Positions 28,552 to 37,643 of a DNA stretch of 64,000 nt are shown one piece after another. Every line of letters starts with the position of its first letter. The stretch's first letter is position 1. Origin of the DNA: Ectothiorhodospiraceae bacterium (GTDB taxonomy: Bacteria; Pseudomonadota; Gammaproteobacteria; XJ16; Halofilaceae). The notes beneath the pieces are model-generated. The model did not search any database and was not told the DNA's origin. It saw only the letters and a program-made list of their open reading frames with translations. Location: contig SLKC01000024.1 in the NCBI GenBank assembly GCA_007134775.1, positions 1-64,000 on the forward strand, in the 5' to 3' direction. The position numbers were made by a program, and so were the translations under genes.

Positions 28552-31167
28552 ATGACTTCACGCTCGCGCACTCCACTGCGTCTCCTCAAATGGTTCGCCG
28601 GTGTCATCCTGGCTGCGGCAACCGCCGGCGTCCTGGCCGTCGCCGCCGTCTATATCACCGTTGCCAGCGATCTGCCCGATATCGAGCAGCTGCGCGATGT
28701 GGAATTCCAGGAGCCGTTGCGCATCTACTCCGATGATGGCGAGCTGCTCGCCGAGTATGGCGATCAGCGCCGGATCCCGCTGCGCTTCGATGATATCCCC
28801 GAGCAGATGCGAAATGCGTTCCTCGCGGCCGAGGATGAGCGCTTCTACAGCCATCCCGGCGTCGATCTGATGGGGCTGTTGCGCGCCTCATGGAATCTCG
28901 CCACGACGGGAACCAAGACGCAGGGCGGCAGCACGATCACGATGCAGGTGGCGCGCAACTTCTTTCTGACGCGCGAGCGGACCTATATCCGCAAGATCCG
29001 GGAGATTTTTCTCGCGTTGAAGATGGAGCGCGAGCTGAGCAAGGACGAGATCCTCGAACTCTACCTGAACAAGATTTTCCTCGGCCAGCGCGCCTACGGT
29101 GTGGGTGCCGCCGCGCAGACCTACTTCGGCAAGCCGGTCGATGAGCTCACGCTCGCCGAGACGGCCCTGATCGCTGGGCTGCCGACGGCGCCGTCGCGCT
29201 ACAATCCGGTCGCCAGTCCACGCCATGCCAGCGGCCGGCGTGCCTATGTGCTGCGCCGTATGCATGACATGGGCCTGATCGACGCCGACCAGCGCGAGGC
29301 CGCATTGGCGACGCCCTTTCCCACCAGGGTCCACCGCGCAACCGTGGCTGCCGAGGCCTCCTACGTCGCCGAGATGGCCCGGCTCGAAGCGGCGCAACGT
29401 TTCGGTGACGATGTCTACTCCGGCGGCTATCGGGTCTACACCTCCATCGATAGCAGTGATCAGCAGGCGGCCGTCGATGCATTGCGCGACTCCCTGCTCG
29501 CCTACGAGCGCCGCCAGGGATATCGCGGACCCGCCGATCGCGTGGATCCGGAGCGACTCCTCGATCTTGACGAGTTGCAGCGGCGGATCGCCCTGCCCGA
29601 AATCGATGTCGTTGAGGAGGACGATGGCCGTATCCGCCTGCTGGAGCCGGAGGAGGAGCGCTACGGTCCGTTCGAGCTGGATGAGGCGCTCGCCGAGAGC
29701 GGGCGCGTCGGTGATCTCGAGCCGGCCGTTGTGGTCGCCGTCGGTGACGACGAGGTGACCGTCTACCGTCGGCGTGGACGCATCGATCCGGTGGCCTTCG
29801 AAACCATGGAGTGGGCGCGGCCGCTCGACGCTGACGGCAACCGGGGGGGCGCCCCCACCACGCCCGGCGACGTGGTCGCGCGTGGCGATGTGGTCTACGT
29901 GCGGTCCGGGGGCGATGGTGGGCTCGAATTCGCCCAGGCCCCCGAAGTCCAGGGCGCGCTCGTCGCGCTCGATCCGAAGGATGGCGCGATCCGCGCCCTC
30001 ATGGGGGGCTACGATTTTCACCGGTCGAAATTCAATCGGGTGACGCAGGCGCGGCGCCAGCCGGGCTCCGCGTTCAAGCCTTTCGTCTTTTCCGCCGCAC
30101 TGGAGCGAGGTTACAACGCCGCGACCCTGGTCAATGACGCCCCCGTCGTCTTCGATGATCCGGCCCTGGAGGAAACGTGGCGCCCGGAGAACTACAGTGG
30201 GCGGGTTTTCGGGCCGACGAGACTGCGTGAGGCGCTTGTGCACTCACGGAACCTGGTCTCGATCCGCGTGCTGAGGCAGATCGGCATCCCCTATGCGGTT
30301 GACTATCTTGAGCGGTTTGGCTTCCCTGGCGAAGCGCTGCCGCGGGACCTGACGCTGTCGCTGGGCAGTGGGTCGCTAACACCGCTGCAGCTGACCACGG
30401 GCTACAGCGTGTTCGCCAATGGTGGTTACCGCGTCGAGCCGCATCTGATCCGCCGCATCGATGACCGCAACGGGGAGCCGATCTATCGTGCCAACCCGGT
30501 GCGCGTCTGCCCCGATCCATGTGAACCGCTCAACGCGGTCGATGATCAGCCTGTCGTGGTCCACGGTGAGGATGATCTGGCCGTCGCGGGCGACGCCGTT
30601 GCAGGCGCTGACGACGCGCCGGACGAGCTCACCGATATCGGTGTGCCCGATCGCGAGCGCGCGCCGGAATTCCGAGTCGCCGAGCGGGTCATCGATGGGC
30701 GTAATGCCTACGTTATGCGTAGCATGATGCGTGATGTGGTCCGACGCGGCACTGCGCGCTCGGCCCAGGCGCTCGGGCGAGATGATCTGGCGGGCAAGAC
30801 CGGGACGACGGATGACCAGCTCGATGCCTGGTTCGTCGGTTTTCAGGACTCGCTCGTCGCAAGCGCTTGGGTCGGATTCGATCAACTGCGCCCACTGGGC
30901 AGCAATGAAACAGGCTCGCGCGCGGCCCTGCCGGTGTGGACGCAGTTCATGGGCAGCGCACTGGCCCACCGCGAGGAGTACTGGCCGGATCGGCCGGCAG
31001 GCATGGTCTCGGTGCGCGTTGACCCCGAAACGGGCGGATATGCCGATGCCAGCGTCGCGGGCGCCTTCTTCGAGGTTTTCCGCGAAGAGGAGGCCCCGGA
31101 AGAGTCCCGCATGGGCGACGACGGCGCGCGCGATGGTGCGGACGGCGGTGGCGAAAGCCTCTTCTGA
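28552..31167 (+). CDS. mrcA: penicillin-binding protein 1A (bifunctional peptidoglycan synthase)
   Basis: Polymerises and cross-links peptidoglycan; anchored in the inner membrane with its active domains in the periplasm. The 871-residue protein has one membrane helix (about 14-38) and a GT51 glycosyltransferase domain (AAEDERFYSHPGVDLMGLLR, QGGSTITMQVARNFFL, KDEILELYLNKIFLGQRAYG). An OB-like insertion follows. The transpeptidase domain has the catalytic SxxK in PGSAFKPFVF, SRN in VHSRNLVSIR, and KTG in AGKTGTTDD. A Glu/Asp-rich tail closes the protein. The start codon lacks a clear Shine-Dalgarno. Divergence from pilM is the standard gammaproteobacterial arrangement. Confidence 0.95.
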   Translation: MTSRSRTPLRLLKWFAGVILAAATAGVLAVAAVYITVASDLPDIEQLRDVEFQEPLRIYSDDGELLAEYGDQRRIPLRFDDIPEQMRNAFLAAEDERFYSHPGVDLMGLLRASWNLATTGTKTQGGSTITMQVARNFFLTRERTYIRKIREIFLALKMERELSKDEILELYLNKIFLGQRAYGVGAAAQTYFGKPVDELTLAETALIAGLPTAPSRYNPVASPRHASGRRAYVLRRMHDMGLIDADQREAALATPFPTRVHRATVAAEASYVAEMARLEAAQRFGDDVYSGGYRVYTSIDSSDQQAAVDALRDSLLAYERRQGYRGPADRVDPERLLDLDELQRRIALPEIDVVEEDDGRIRLLEPEEERYGPFELDEALAESGRVGDLEPAVVVAVGDDEVTVYRRRGRIDPVAFETMEWARPLDADGNRGGAPTTPGDVVARGDVVYVRSGGDGGLEFAQAPEVQGALVALDPKDGAIRALMGGYDFHRSKFNRVTQARRQPGSAFKPFVFSAALERGYNAATLVNDAPVVFDDPALEETWRPENYSGRVFGPTRLREALVHSRNLVSIRVLRQIGIPYAVDYLERFGFPGEALPRDLTLSLGSGSLTPLQLTTGYSVFANGGYRVEPHLIRRIDDRNGEPIYRANPVRVCPDPCEPLNAVDDQPVVVHGEDDLAVAGDAVAGADDAPDELTDIGVPDRERAPEFRVAERVIDGRNAYVMRSMMRDVVRRGTARSAQALGRDDLAGKTGTTDDQLDAWFVGFQDSLVASAWVGFDQLRPLGSNETGSRAALPVWTQFMGSALAHREEYWPDRPAGMVSVRVDPETGGYADASVAGAFFEVFREEEAPEESRMGDDGARDGADGGGESLF

Positions 31168-31187
31168 CACGAGCGGGAGCAGGACGG

Positions 31188-31835
31188 ATGGCGCGCAGGC
31201 GCAAAGCGGGGCGTTCGTCCGCAGTGGAGCGAGTGGCGCATGGCGGGCGGCTGCGCGCCGAGGTCGCTCGGGTCGCGGCGGGGCTGATGGCCGAGGAGTC
31301 GGTCCACGACTTTGCCGAGGCGAAGGCACGGGCGGCGGATCGTCTGGGTATCAGTGCTCGCGGCAGCATGCCGCGGAACGAGGAAGTGGAGGCCGAGCTA
31401 CGCGCCTATCAGGCGTTGTTCCAGGCCGATACCCAACCGCAATGGCTTGCCGGCAAGCGCCGGGTTGCGCTGGCTGTGATGCGGCTGCTCACGCCCTTCG
31501 ACCCCTGCCTCTCCGGCTCAGTCCTGCGCGGGACGGCGGTTGCCGATGCCGAAGTGACCCTGCACGTTTTCGCGGACGCGCCGGAACTGGTCGCGCGATT
31601 TCTGGTCGACCGTGGGATTCCCTGGAGCCTCGACGCCACCGTCGTGCGTTTCGGGCCGGGCGTGGAGGAGGAGTTGCCGGTTTATCGCTTCGGTGCCGAT
31701 GACGAGAACGTGCGGCTTGTGGTCTTCCCCGATGACGGGCCGCGCATCGCCCCTCGCTCGCCCGTGGACGGCAGGCCGATGGCCCGTGCATCGGTCGATG
31801 AACTGGAGCGACTGCTCGCGGAGAGCCCGCACTGA
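31188..31835 (+). CDS. conserved protein of unknown function, 215 aa
   Basis: Begins 20 bases after mrcA and is probably cotranscribed with it. The N-terminal 90 residues are helical and basic (ERVAHGGRLRAEVARVAAGL... HDFAEAKARAADRLGI... EVEAELRAYQALFQ). The C-terminal part looks alpha/beta (LTPFDPCLSGSVLRGTA, VTLHVFADAPELVARFLVDR, ENVRLVVFPDDG) and ends with SPVDGRPMARASVDELERLL. I recall similar uncharacterised proteins in other gammaproteobacteria with the same closing motif. The SGSVLRGTA ... TLHVFAD spacing faintly recalls a nucleotidyltransferase fold, but the catalytic Asp pair is not evident. No signal peptide or membrane helix is present. Confidence 0.75.
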   Translation: MARRRKAGRSSAVERVAHGGRLRAEVARVAAGLMAEESVHDFAEAKARAADRLGISARGSMPRNEEVEAELRAYQALFQADTQPQWLAGKRRVALAVMRLLTPFDPCLSGSVLRGTAVADAEVTLHVFADAPELVARFLVDRGIPWSLDATVVRFGPGVEEELPVYRFGADDENVRLVVFPDDGPRIAPRSPVDGRPMARASVDELERLLAESPH

Positions 31836-31854
31836 GCCGGCTCGACATCCGACG

Positions 31855-32859
31855 TTACCGCGGTTGTCCCGGTCCCGACGCCCGTTCGTGCACCGCCGCG
31901 ACCAGCGCAGCGACATGCTCGGGATCGATCGCCGGATGCACCCCGTGGCCGAGATTGAATACATGCCCGGGTTCGTCGCCGAAGCGATCGCAGACGCGGT
32001 GGACCTCGCTTTGCACGGTTGTGGGGCGGGCGTAGAGAACACACGGGTCGAGATTGCCCTGCAGGGCAACCCGGTCACCGACCCGCCGTCGCGCCTCGGC
32101 CGGATCGGTGGTCCAGTCCAGACCGAGGGCATCACAGCCGGTTTCGGCAAGCCACTCCAGCCACTGCCCACCATTCTTGGTGAATACAATAACCGGCACT
32201 CGGCGGCCATCGACGGTGCGGGTGAGTCCGTCGATGATGCGGGCGATGTAGTCACGAGAGAACGCGCGGAAGTGGTCCGGCTCGAGTACGCCGCCCCAGG
32301 TGTCGAAGATCTGCACGGCCTGAGCGCCGGCGGCAATCTGCGCATTGAGGTAGGCCGTCGTCGCACGGGTGAGCACCTCAAGAAGCGCATGCGCGTCGGC
32401 GGGCCGGTCGTAGACCATCGCCTTGATGCGGGCGAAATCCTTCGACGAGCCACCTTCGACCATGTAGGTCGCCAGGGTCCAGGGGCTGCCGGCGAAGCCG
32501 ATCAGGGGGATTCGTCCGGCCAGCTCCTGGCGTGTGAGCCGCAGGGCGGCCATGACATAGCCGAGATCCGTCTCCGGGTCGGGCGGGGTGAGTGCCGCGA
32601 TCGCGTGGTGGTCGCGCACGGGATGTTCGAAGCAGGGCCCCTCGCCGGGCAGAAAGTGCAGCCCGAGGCCCATGGCATGCGGAATTGTCAGGATGTCGGA
32701 GAAGATGATGGCCGCGTCGAGGCCAAAGCGCTCCACCGGTTGGAGCGTTACCCGGCAGGCGAGTTCGGGGGTTCCCGCCAGGGTGAGGAAGTCCCCGGCC
32801 TGCGCCCGGAGTTCGCGGTATTCGGGGAGGTAGCGTCCCGCCTGGCGCATCAGCCACAC
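31855..32859 (-). CDS. hemE: uroporphyrinogen decarboxylase (true start uncertain)
   Basis: Decarboxylates uroporphyrinogen III to coproporphyrinogen III in heme synthesis. The active-site stretch [15 protein letters not shown], then [43 protein letters not shown] and FNLGHGVHP are all intact. The given start, GTG 32859, is the first canonical start codon in frame, but it is too late. The 17 codons before it read [17 protein letters not shown], matching the conserved N-terminus of the family. Between the in-frame stop at 33010-33012 and GTG 32859 there is no ATG, GTG or TTG. Translation may begin at a rare codon (ATC 32928 or CTG 32901/32898), or the reference may contain an indel. It follows yqeY on the same strand. 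Confidence 0.9.
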   Translation of the reverse strand: MWLMRQAGRYLPEYRELRAQAGDFLTLAGTPELACRVTLQPVERFGLDAAIIFSDILTIPHAMGLGLHFLPGEGPCFEHPVRDHHAIAALTPPDPETDLGYVMAALRLTRQELAGRIPLIGFAGSPWTLATYMVEGGSSKDFARIKAMVYDRPADAHALLEVLTRATTAYLNAQIAAGAQAVQIFDTWGGVLEPDHFRAFSRDYIARIIDGLTRTVDGRRVPVIVFTKNGGQWLEWLAETGCDALGLDWTTDPAEARRRVGDRVALQGNLDPCVLYARPTTVQSEVHRVCDRFGDEPGHVFNLGHGVHPAIDPEHVAALVAAVHERASGPGQPR

Positions 32860-32977
32860 CGGTGGCCGGTCGACGGGCTCGCGCGCGAGCGCGCGCAGCA
32901 GGCGGTCATTGTCCGGGTAGGTATCGATCGCTACAGCCCCGCGGGTTCGGCCGGTCGGCCGGCTCCGAAACCAATGC

Positions 32978-33433
32978 TCAGCCGCCGAGGCGCTCTTTGA
33001 CGCGCGCGCTTACGGCGCTCATGTCGGCCCGGCCCTGTACCTGCGGCTTGATCAGGCCCATGACCTGGCCCATCTCCCGCATGGAGCTGGCGCCGGACTC
33101 CGTGATCGCCGAGTCGATGAGTTCGTCGAGCTCGGTTTCGGAGAGCGGTGCCGGCAGATAGATCTCGAGCACGGCGAGCTCGGCCGCTTCCTGGTCGGCG
33201 AGGTCATCGCGACCGGCGGCGCGATAGGCCTCAAGGGATTCGCGATGCTGCTTAGCCCGCTTGTCGAGGACGCTCAGCACGGCTGCGTCGTCGAGTTCGA
33301 CGCGCTCGTCGACCTCACGCTGCTTGATCGCCGCGTGGATATTGCGCAGTGTCGCGAGCCGCACCTTGTCGCCTGCCTTCATCGCCGCCTTGATGTCGGC
33401 GCTGAGCCGGTCCTTGATGGAGTCCTCCGCCAT
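32978..33433 (-). CDS. yqeY: GatB/YqeY domain protein
   Basis: A 151-residue YqeY protein: helical N-terminal half ([40 protein letters not shown]) and a GatB-tail-like C-terminal domain ([27 protein letters not shown]). The domain resembles the tRNA-interacting tail of amidotransferase subunit GatB; the free protein's role is not established. It lies eight bases downstream of rpsU, a conserved pair. In many relatives dnaG and rpoD follow; here hemE follows. Confidence 0.92.
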   Translation of the reverse strand: MAEDSIKDRLSADIKAAMKAGDKVRLATLRNIHAAIKQREVDERVELDDAAVLSVLDKRAKQHRESLEAYRAAGRDDLADQEAAELAVLEIYLPAPLSETELDELIDSAITESGASSMREMGQVMGLIKPQVQGRADMSAVSARVKERLGG

Positions 33434-33440
33434 GACGGGC

Positions 33441-33656
33441 TCAATACAGCCGGGTGCGGCGGGCGGCCTCCTTGGCGAGCTTCTTCTGGTGGCGCTTGAT
33501 CGCCGCCGCGCGCTTGCGCTTGCGCTCAGCCGTGGGCTTCTCGTAGAACTCGCGCCGACGCGTTTCTGTCAGAATACCCGCCTTCTCGCAGGAGCGCTTG
33601 AATCGCCGCAGCGCAACCTCGAAGGGCTCATTATCACGGACACGTACCGATGGCAT
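33441..33656 (-). CDS. rpsU: 30S ribosomal protein S21
   Basis: A 71-residue basic protein of the small ribosomal subunit, with the canonical sequence start [19 protein letters not shown], then [20 protein letters not shown] and an Arg/Lys-rich helix. It helps the ribosome pair with mRNA Shine-Dalgarno regions. It is divergent from tsaD, as in most gammaproteobacteria, and is followed by yqeY after eight bases. Confidence 0.97.
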   Translation of the reverse strand: MPSVRVRDNEPFEVALRRFKRSCEKAGILTETRRREFYEKPTAERKRKRAAAIKRHQKKLAKEAARRTRLY

Positions 33657-33875
33657 GGATTCGACTCATTCCCAGTGTATGGCAATTTGGGCCGGGCAAC
33701 CGATGAAGGGCGCCCGACGCAAGCGCACAATCATACCACGCGAGCGCGTTGTGGCAATCACCCCGTTGCGGCGATCGCCACAGACGCTGCCGCGCCGCAT
33801 ACGCTCGCCATCGCGGCCCGGGCACAGCCGAAGACTGGGACAGGAGGCCGTGTGTGGGGCTCGCCGGAGGTTGCC

Positions 33876-34910
33876 ATGATCGTCCTGGGTATCGAGACTT
33901 CTTGTGATGAGACCGGGCTCGCCGTCTACGATACCCGGCGCGGACTGAGCGCCCATGCACTCTACAGTCAGGCCGATATCCATACCGACTTCGGTGGCGT
34001 CGTTCCCGAACTGGCTTCCCGCGACCATGTCCGCCGGATCATCCCCCTCGCGGGCGAGGTCTTGGCCGAGGCTGGCCTTGCCGTCCCTGACCTTGATGCG
34101 GTCGCCTACACGGCGGGCCCAGGGCTCGTCGGGGCATTGCTTACCGGGGCGGCCGTCGGCCAGGGCCTGGCGTGGGCGTTGGATTGCCCTGCGCTCGGCG
34201 TGCATCATATGGAGGCACATCTGCTCGCCCCGATGCTTGAGCCGCGACCGCCGGTCATGCCCTTTGTAGCCCTGCTCGTCTCCGGCGGGCACACCCAGTT
34301 GGTGGCGGTCGAGCGTCCCGGCGTCTATCGTCTGCTCGGCGAGACCGTCGATGATGCCGCCGGTGAGGCGTTCGATAAGACCGCGCAACTGCTCGGGCTC
34401 GGCTACCCCGGCGGGCCAGCGATCGCGGCCGCCGCGGCGCAGGGACGCCCCGGGCGCTACGCGTTTCCCCGGCCGATGACCCGTCGCCCCGGCCTCGACT
34501 TCAGCTTTAGCGGCCTGAAAACAGCGGCCCGTCAAGCGCTCGCGGAGCAAGGAGGCGACTGGCAGACGCGCGCCGACATTGCCTGTTCCTTCGAACAGGC
34601 GGTGGTCGAGACCCTCGTAATCAAGGCACAGCGCGCGCTGGCGCGGGTCGAGCAGGGCCGCCTGGTCGTCGCTGGCGGCGTTGGCGCGAACGCCTGCCTG
34701 CGGGCGGCCCTACGCGAGCTTCCCGGCGTCGAGTTGCACTTCCCGCGCCTCGAATTCTGCACGGACAACGGCGCGATGATCGCCTACACGGGCGCCATGC
34801 GCCTGGCCGCCGGTGCAGCGACGGAGCGCGCGGTCCGTGCGTATCCGCGGTGGCCGTTGACCGAACTTGCGCCGTTCGAACTCACGGCCCCGTCCGAGCG
34901 CGTACAATGA
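33876..34910 (+). CDS. tsaD: tRNA N6-adenosine threonylcarbamoyltransferase
   Basis: Transfers threonylcarbamoyl to A37 of ANN-decoding tRNAs, working with TsaB and TsaE. The 344-residue protein has the ASKHA-fold start [19 protein letters not shown], the metal-binding [30 protein letters not shown] and [15 protein letters not shown] long open frame runs in from upstream, but ATG 33876 is correct: GGAGG stands five bases before it and the family begins here. The 219-base divergent spacer to rpsU should hold both promoters. Confidence 0.96.
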   Translation: MIVLGIETSCDETGLAVYDTRRGLSAHALYSQADIHTDFGGVVPELASRDHVRRIIPLAGEVLAEAGLAVPDLDAVAYTAGPGLVGALLTGAAVGQGLAWALDCPALGVHHMEAHLLAPMLEPRPPVMPFVALLVSGGHTQLVAVERPGVYRLLGETVDDAAGEAFDKTAQLLGLGYPGGPAIAAAAAQGRPGRYAFPRPMTRRPGLDFSFSGLKTAARQALAEQGGDWQTRADIACSFEQAVVETLVIKAQRALARVEQGRLVVAGGVGANACLRAALRELPGVELHFPRLEFCTDNGAMIAYTGAMRLAAGAATERAVRAYPRWPLTELAPFELTAPSERVQ

Positions 34911-34922
34911 CCCGGCGGCTCG

Positions 34923-35507
34923 CTACTGTTCCCCCCGACGCAGGAGGCGTCGGACATTGTCGCGGTGGCGCCAGAACAGCAGGGCGCACATCGCCGCGAC
35001 CAGCGCGATGACGGTCAGAGAAGGCAGAACCAGCGCCACCCACAGCGGTGCGAGCAGGAAAGCGCTCAGGGCGCTCAACCCCGATGTGCGGCTGATGGCG
35101 AATGTCACCAGCCAGGTCGCCACGGTCAGCGCGCCTGCGATCGGGGTCGCGGTCAGCAGTACGCCCAGGCCCGTGGCGACTCCTTTGCCACCACGGAAGC
35201 CGAAGAAGACCGGAAAGAGGTGGCCGAGGAACGCGCCCAGCCCCGCCAGCAACCACACAACGGGTTCATCGCTGATCGCGCGGGCGAGCAGTACGGGCAG
35301 GACGCCCTTGAGCAGGTCGGCAACCAGGGTGATCGCTGCGGCATCGCGCCCCGCCGTACGCGCGACATTGGTGGCCCCAGGGTTGCGCGATCCGGTCGTG
35401 CGCGGATCGGGGCGGCCAAGCGCGCGACAGGTCACGATCGCGGCCGGGATCGATCCGAGCAGGTAGCCGATCGCGGCGAGGACGACGACGAGCACGATCT
35501 CAGGCAT
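34923..35507 (-). CDS. plsY: glycerol-3-phosphate acyltransferase PlsY
   Basis: Transfers acyl from acyl-phosphate to glycerol-3-phosphate, the first step of phospholipid synthesis; inner membrane. The 194-residue protein has about five membrane helices and the conserved loops GYLLGSIPAAIVTCR, GSRNPGATNVARTAGRDA and GFRGGKGVATGLGVLL. ATG 35507 gives the normal family length; the frame is open far upstream, over the divergent methyltransferase gene. It converges with tsaD after 12 bases. Confidence 0.94.
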   Translation of the reverse strand: MPEIVLVVVLAAIGYLLGSIPAAIVTCRALGRPDPRTTGSRNPGATNVARTAGRDAAAITLVADLLKGVLPVLLARAISDEPVVWLLAGLGAFLGHLFPVFFGFRGGKGVATGLGVLLTATPIAGALTVATWLVTFAISRTSGLSALSAFLLAPLWVALVLPSLTVIALVAAMCALLFWRHRDNVRRLLRRGEQ

Positions 35508-35643
35508 GTTGCTGCATCCCGTGGACGGCAGGCCGCGATTGTACCGGATGCCGAGGGCGTGTCTCGTTGTCGGGGTGTGTTTCCATTGGGCGGGGCCGGG
35601 TCGGTCCTGATACACAGGCTTCATGAGTCTGGGGAGGTCGTGA

Positions 35644-36543
35644 GTGGGTAAGCCGTGGCCGTTTCGGTCGGTACCTGCGGGGCGCCATCGCCTGCCGCAG
35701 GCGCAGGCCGGTGCTGAGGCCCTCGCCACGCTGCGCGACGAGGTGGCCGCCGAACTCGTCGAGCGCCTCGCGCCGGTGCGTATCCAGCCTGCAAACATTC
35801 TCGAACTGGGCGGGGACGAGCGGCTTCTCGGGCGTCTGACCCGGCAGTACCCGCGAGCGCGGATCACGGCGGTAACCGAGTCGGGGGGCTCTCCCGGGCG
35901 CTCGCTAGGGGCGCGCTTGCGACGCCGAACGACACGGCGAGTGGTCGCGCCGTTCACACGGCTGCCCGTGGGCGACGCTAGCGTCGCGCTCGTGGTCTCG
36001 AATCTGGCCCTGCTGTCGACTTCGGATCAGCCGGCCCTGTTCACAGAGTGCCGCCGTGTCCTGCGCCCCGACGGCGCGATGATGTTCTCGTTGCTCGGCC
36101 CCGACAGCTTGGGTGGACTGCGCGCGGCATGGGCCGAGATCGACAGTCACGCCCAACTGCCAGTATTCGTCGACATGCACGATGTCGGCGATGCGATGTT
36201 CCACGCCGGCTTGCGCGATCCGGTGATGGATGTCGAACGTGCGAGCCGGCCAGTGCCCGATATCGTCACCCTGCTGCAGCTTCTCAAAGCCGCCCGTGCG
36301 GGGCCTGCTCCGCGCCCATCGCGGCCCGGTCTGATGACGCCGTCCGCACTCGAACGACTTGCGCAAGCCTATCCCGAGCACGATGACTCGGGCCGGCCCG
36401 TCGTTACCTGGGAGGTCGTCTTCGGTCACGCCTGGGGTGCGACCACGCCGCACGCGGGACGGGGCGATGCCAAGGAGTTCCATGTCCCGGTCGGAGCGAT
36501 CGGCCGACGCTCGGTCCAGCGGGGCACATCAGGTCTTTCTTGA
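35644..36543 (+). CDS. BioC-like SAM-dependent methyltransferase with a weak SAM motif
   Basis: A 299-residue class I methyltransferase-like protein of the BioC/NDUFAF5 group. After motif I come VVSNLALLSTSDQPALFTEC, CRRVLRPDGAMMFSLLGPDS, VDMHDVGDAMFHAGLRDPVM and a closing EVVFGHAWG, as in proteins annotated malonyl-ACP methyltransferase. Motif I is unusual: the expected LDLGCGxG is ILELGGDERL, missing the second and third glycines of the usual loop. Catalysis is therefore uncertain. GTG 35644 is chosen because GGGAGG stands six bases upstream. It lies between divergent plsY and the cox operon; bioD is 23 kb away. Confidence 0.72.
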   Translation: MGKPWPFRSVPAGRHRLPQAQAGAEALATLRDEVAAELVERLAPVRIQPANILELGGDERLLGRLTRQYPRARITAVTESGGSPGRSLGARLRRRTTRRVVAPFTRLPVGDASVALVVSNLALLSTSDQPALFTECRRVLRPDGAMMFSLLGPDSLGGLRAAWAEIDSHAQLPVFVDMHDVGDAMFHAGLRDPVMDVERASRPVPDIVTLLQLLKAARAGPAPRPSRPGLMTPSALERLAQAYPEHDDSGRPVVTWEVVFGHAWGATTPHAGRGDAKEFHVPVGAIGRRSVQRGTSGLS

Positions 36544-36749
36544 GCGGGTGAGGGGCATGCGCTAGCATCTGCGATCGTGGACCTGCGCCCACCCCGCGCC
36601 GAGGCGGTCGGGTTGTGGCGCTGCCGGGCCTGAAAGTCGTGCCCGCCGGCCCGGCCTGCCGTCATCATGATGGGGACCGAAACGGGGAAGCACCACGCGG
36701 CCTGTCGGCTCGCCGACGGCACCCGCAATCAAGCTGGAGAATCAAGGCA

Positions 36750-37601
36750 ATGCGGCCAACAATCGTGAAGGCAGCGGCCCTCCTTGCGCTGCTCGTCGGG
36801 GTGTCCGGACCGGCGCTCGCCGGCTGGGAGCTGAACATGCCCCGCGGCGTAACGCCCGTCAGCCATGAGGTCTATCACCTACACATGCTGGCGCTCGGTA
36901 TCGTCACCGCCATCGGTATCGGTGTATTCAGTGCGATCATCTGGTCACTGATTCACCACCGCAAATCGCGCGGTGTGACGCCGGCCAAATGGCACGAGAG
37001 CATGACCGCGGAGATCGCCTGGACCATCGTGCCCTTCATCATCCTGATCGCCTTGGCCCTGCCGGCCGCCTACGTCATGATCAACATGGAGGATGACAGC
37101 GGCGCCGAGATGACGGTCAAGGTCACCGGCTATCAGTGGCTCTGGCATTACGAATACGTCGACGACGAGGTCGATTTCTACAGCCGCCTCGATACGTCCC
37201 GCCAGGCGATGCTCGGCGAAATCCCTAAGCCGGATGACTACCTGGTCGGCGTGGACAATCCCCTCGTCCTACCCACCGATCGCAAGGTGCGGTTCCACCA
37301 CACGTCGGGCGACGTGATTCACGCCTGGTGGGTGCCCGAGTTCGCGATGAAGAAGGACTCGATCCCCGGGTTCATCAATACCAATTGGGCCGAGGTGCAG
37401 GAGGTCGGCGTCTATTACGGTCGTTGCGCCGAACTCTGTGGGCGTGGCCACGCTTTCATGCCGATCACCGTCAAGGCGATCCCGGGCGAGGCCTATGACG
37501 AGTGGCTCGAGCTCATGCAGGCCGGCGAGGACGAGGCGGCCGAGGAGCTCGTTGCAGGACATTTCAACGACGAAGATTACCAGGTTGTGGAGAACCGCTG
37601 A
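36750..37601 (+). CDS. coxB: cytochrome c oxidase subunit II
   Basis: CuA-bearing subunit of the aa3-type oxidase that receives electrons from cytochrome c. The 283-residue precursor has a signal peptide (about 1-23, ending GPALA) and two membrane helices (about 48-70 and 90-112). The periplasmic CuA domain has the ligands in DVIHAWWVPEF and the CAELCGRGHAFM loop (Cys-x3-Cys-x3-His-x2-Met). No fused cytochrome c domain is present. ATG 36750 is used; upstream in-frame codons lack a ribosome site. It is the first gene of coxB-ctaD-small ORF-ctaE. The 206 bases before it show no clear promoter. Confidence 0.96.
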   Translation: MRPTIVKAAALLALLVGVSGPALAGWELNMPRGVTPVSHEVYHLHMLALGIVTAIGIGVFSAIIWSLIHHRKSRGVTPAKWHESMTAEIAWTIVPFIILIALALPAAYVMINMEDDSGAEMTVKVTGYQWLWHYEYVDDEVDFYSRLDTSRQAMLGEIPKPDDYLVGVDNPLVLPTDRKVRFHHTSGDVIHAWWVPEFAMKKDSIPGFINTNWAEVQEVGVYYGRCAELCGRGHAFMPITVKAIPGEAYDEWLELMQAGEDEAAEELVAGHFNDEDYQVVENR

Positions 37602-37643
37602 TCCGCGCATGCCGATATCGGCGGCACTATCCGGGAGTTCATC

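Noticed and set aside
28888-30243. 451-codon leftward frame inside mrcA
   Set aside because: Antisense to intact PBP1A catalytic motifs; no domain and no independent start signal.
31612-33000. 462-codon rightward frame over hemE
   Set aside because: hemE motifs on the opposite strand are unmistakable; this frame is a GC-rich shadow.
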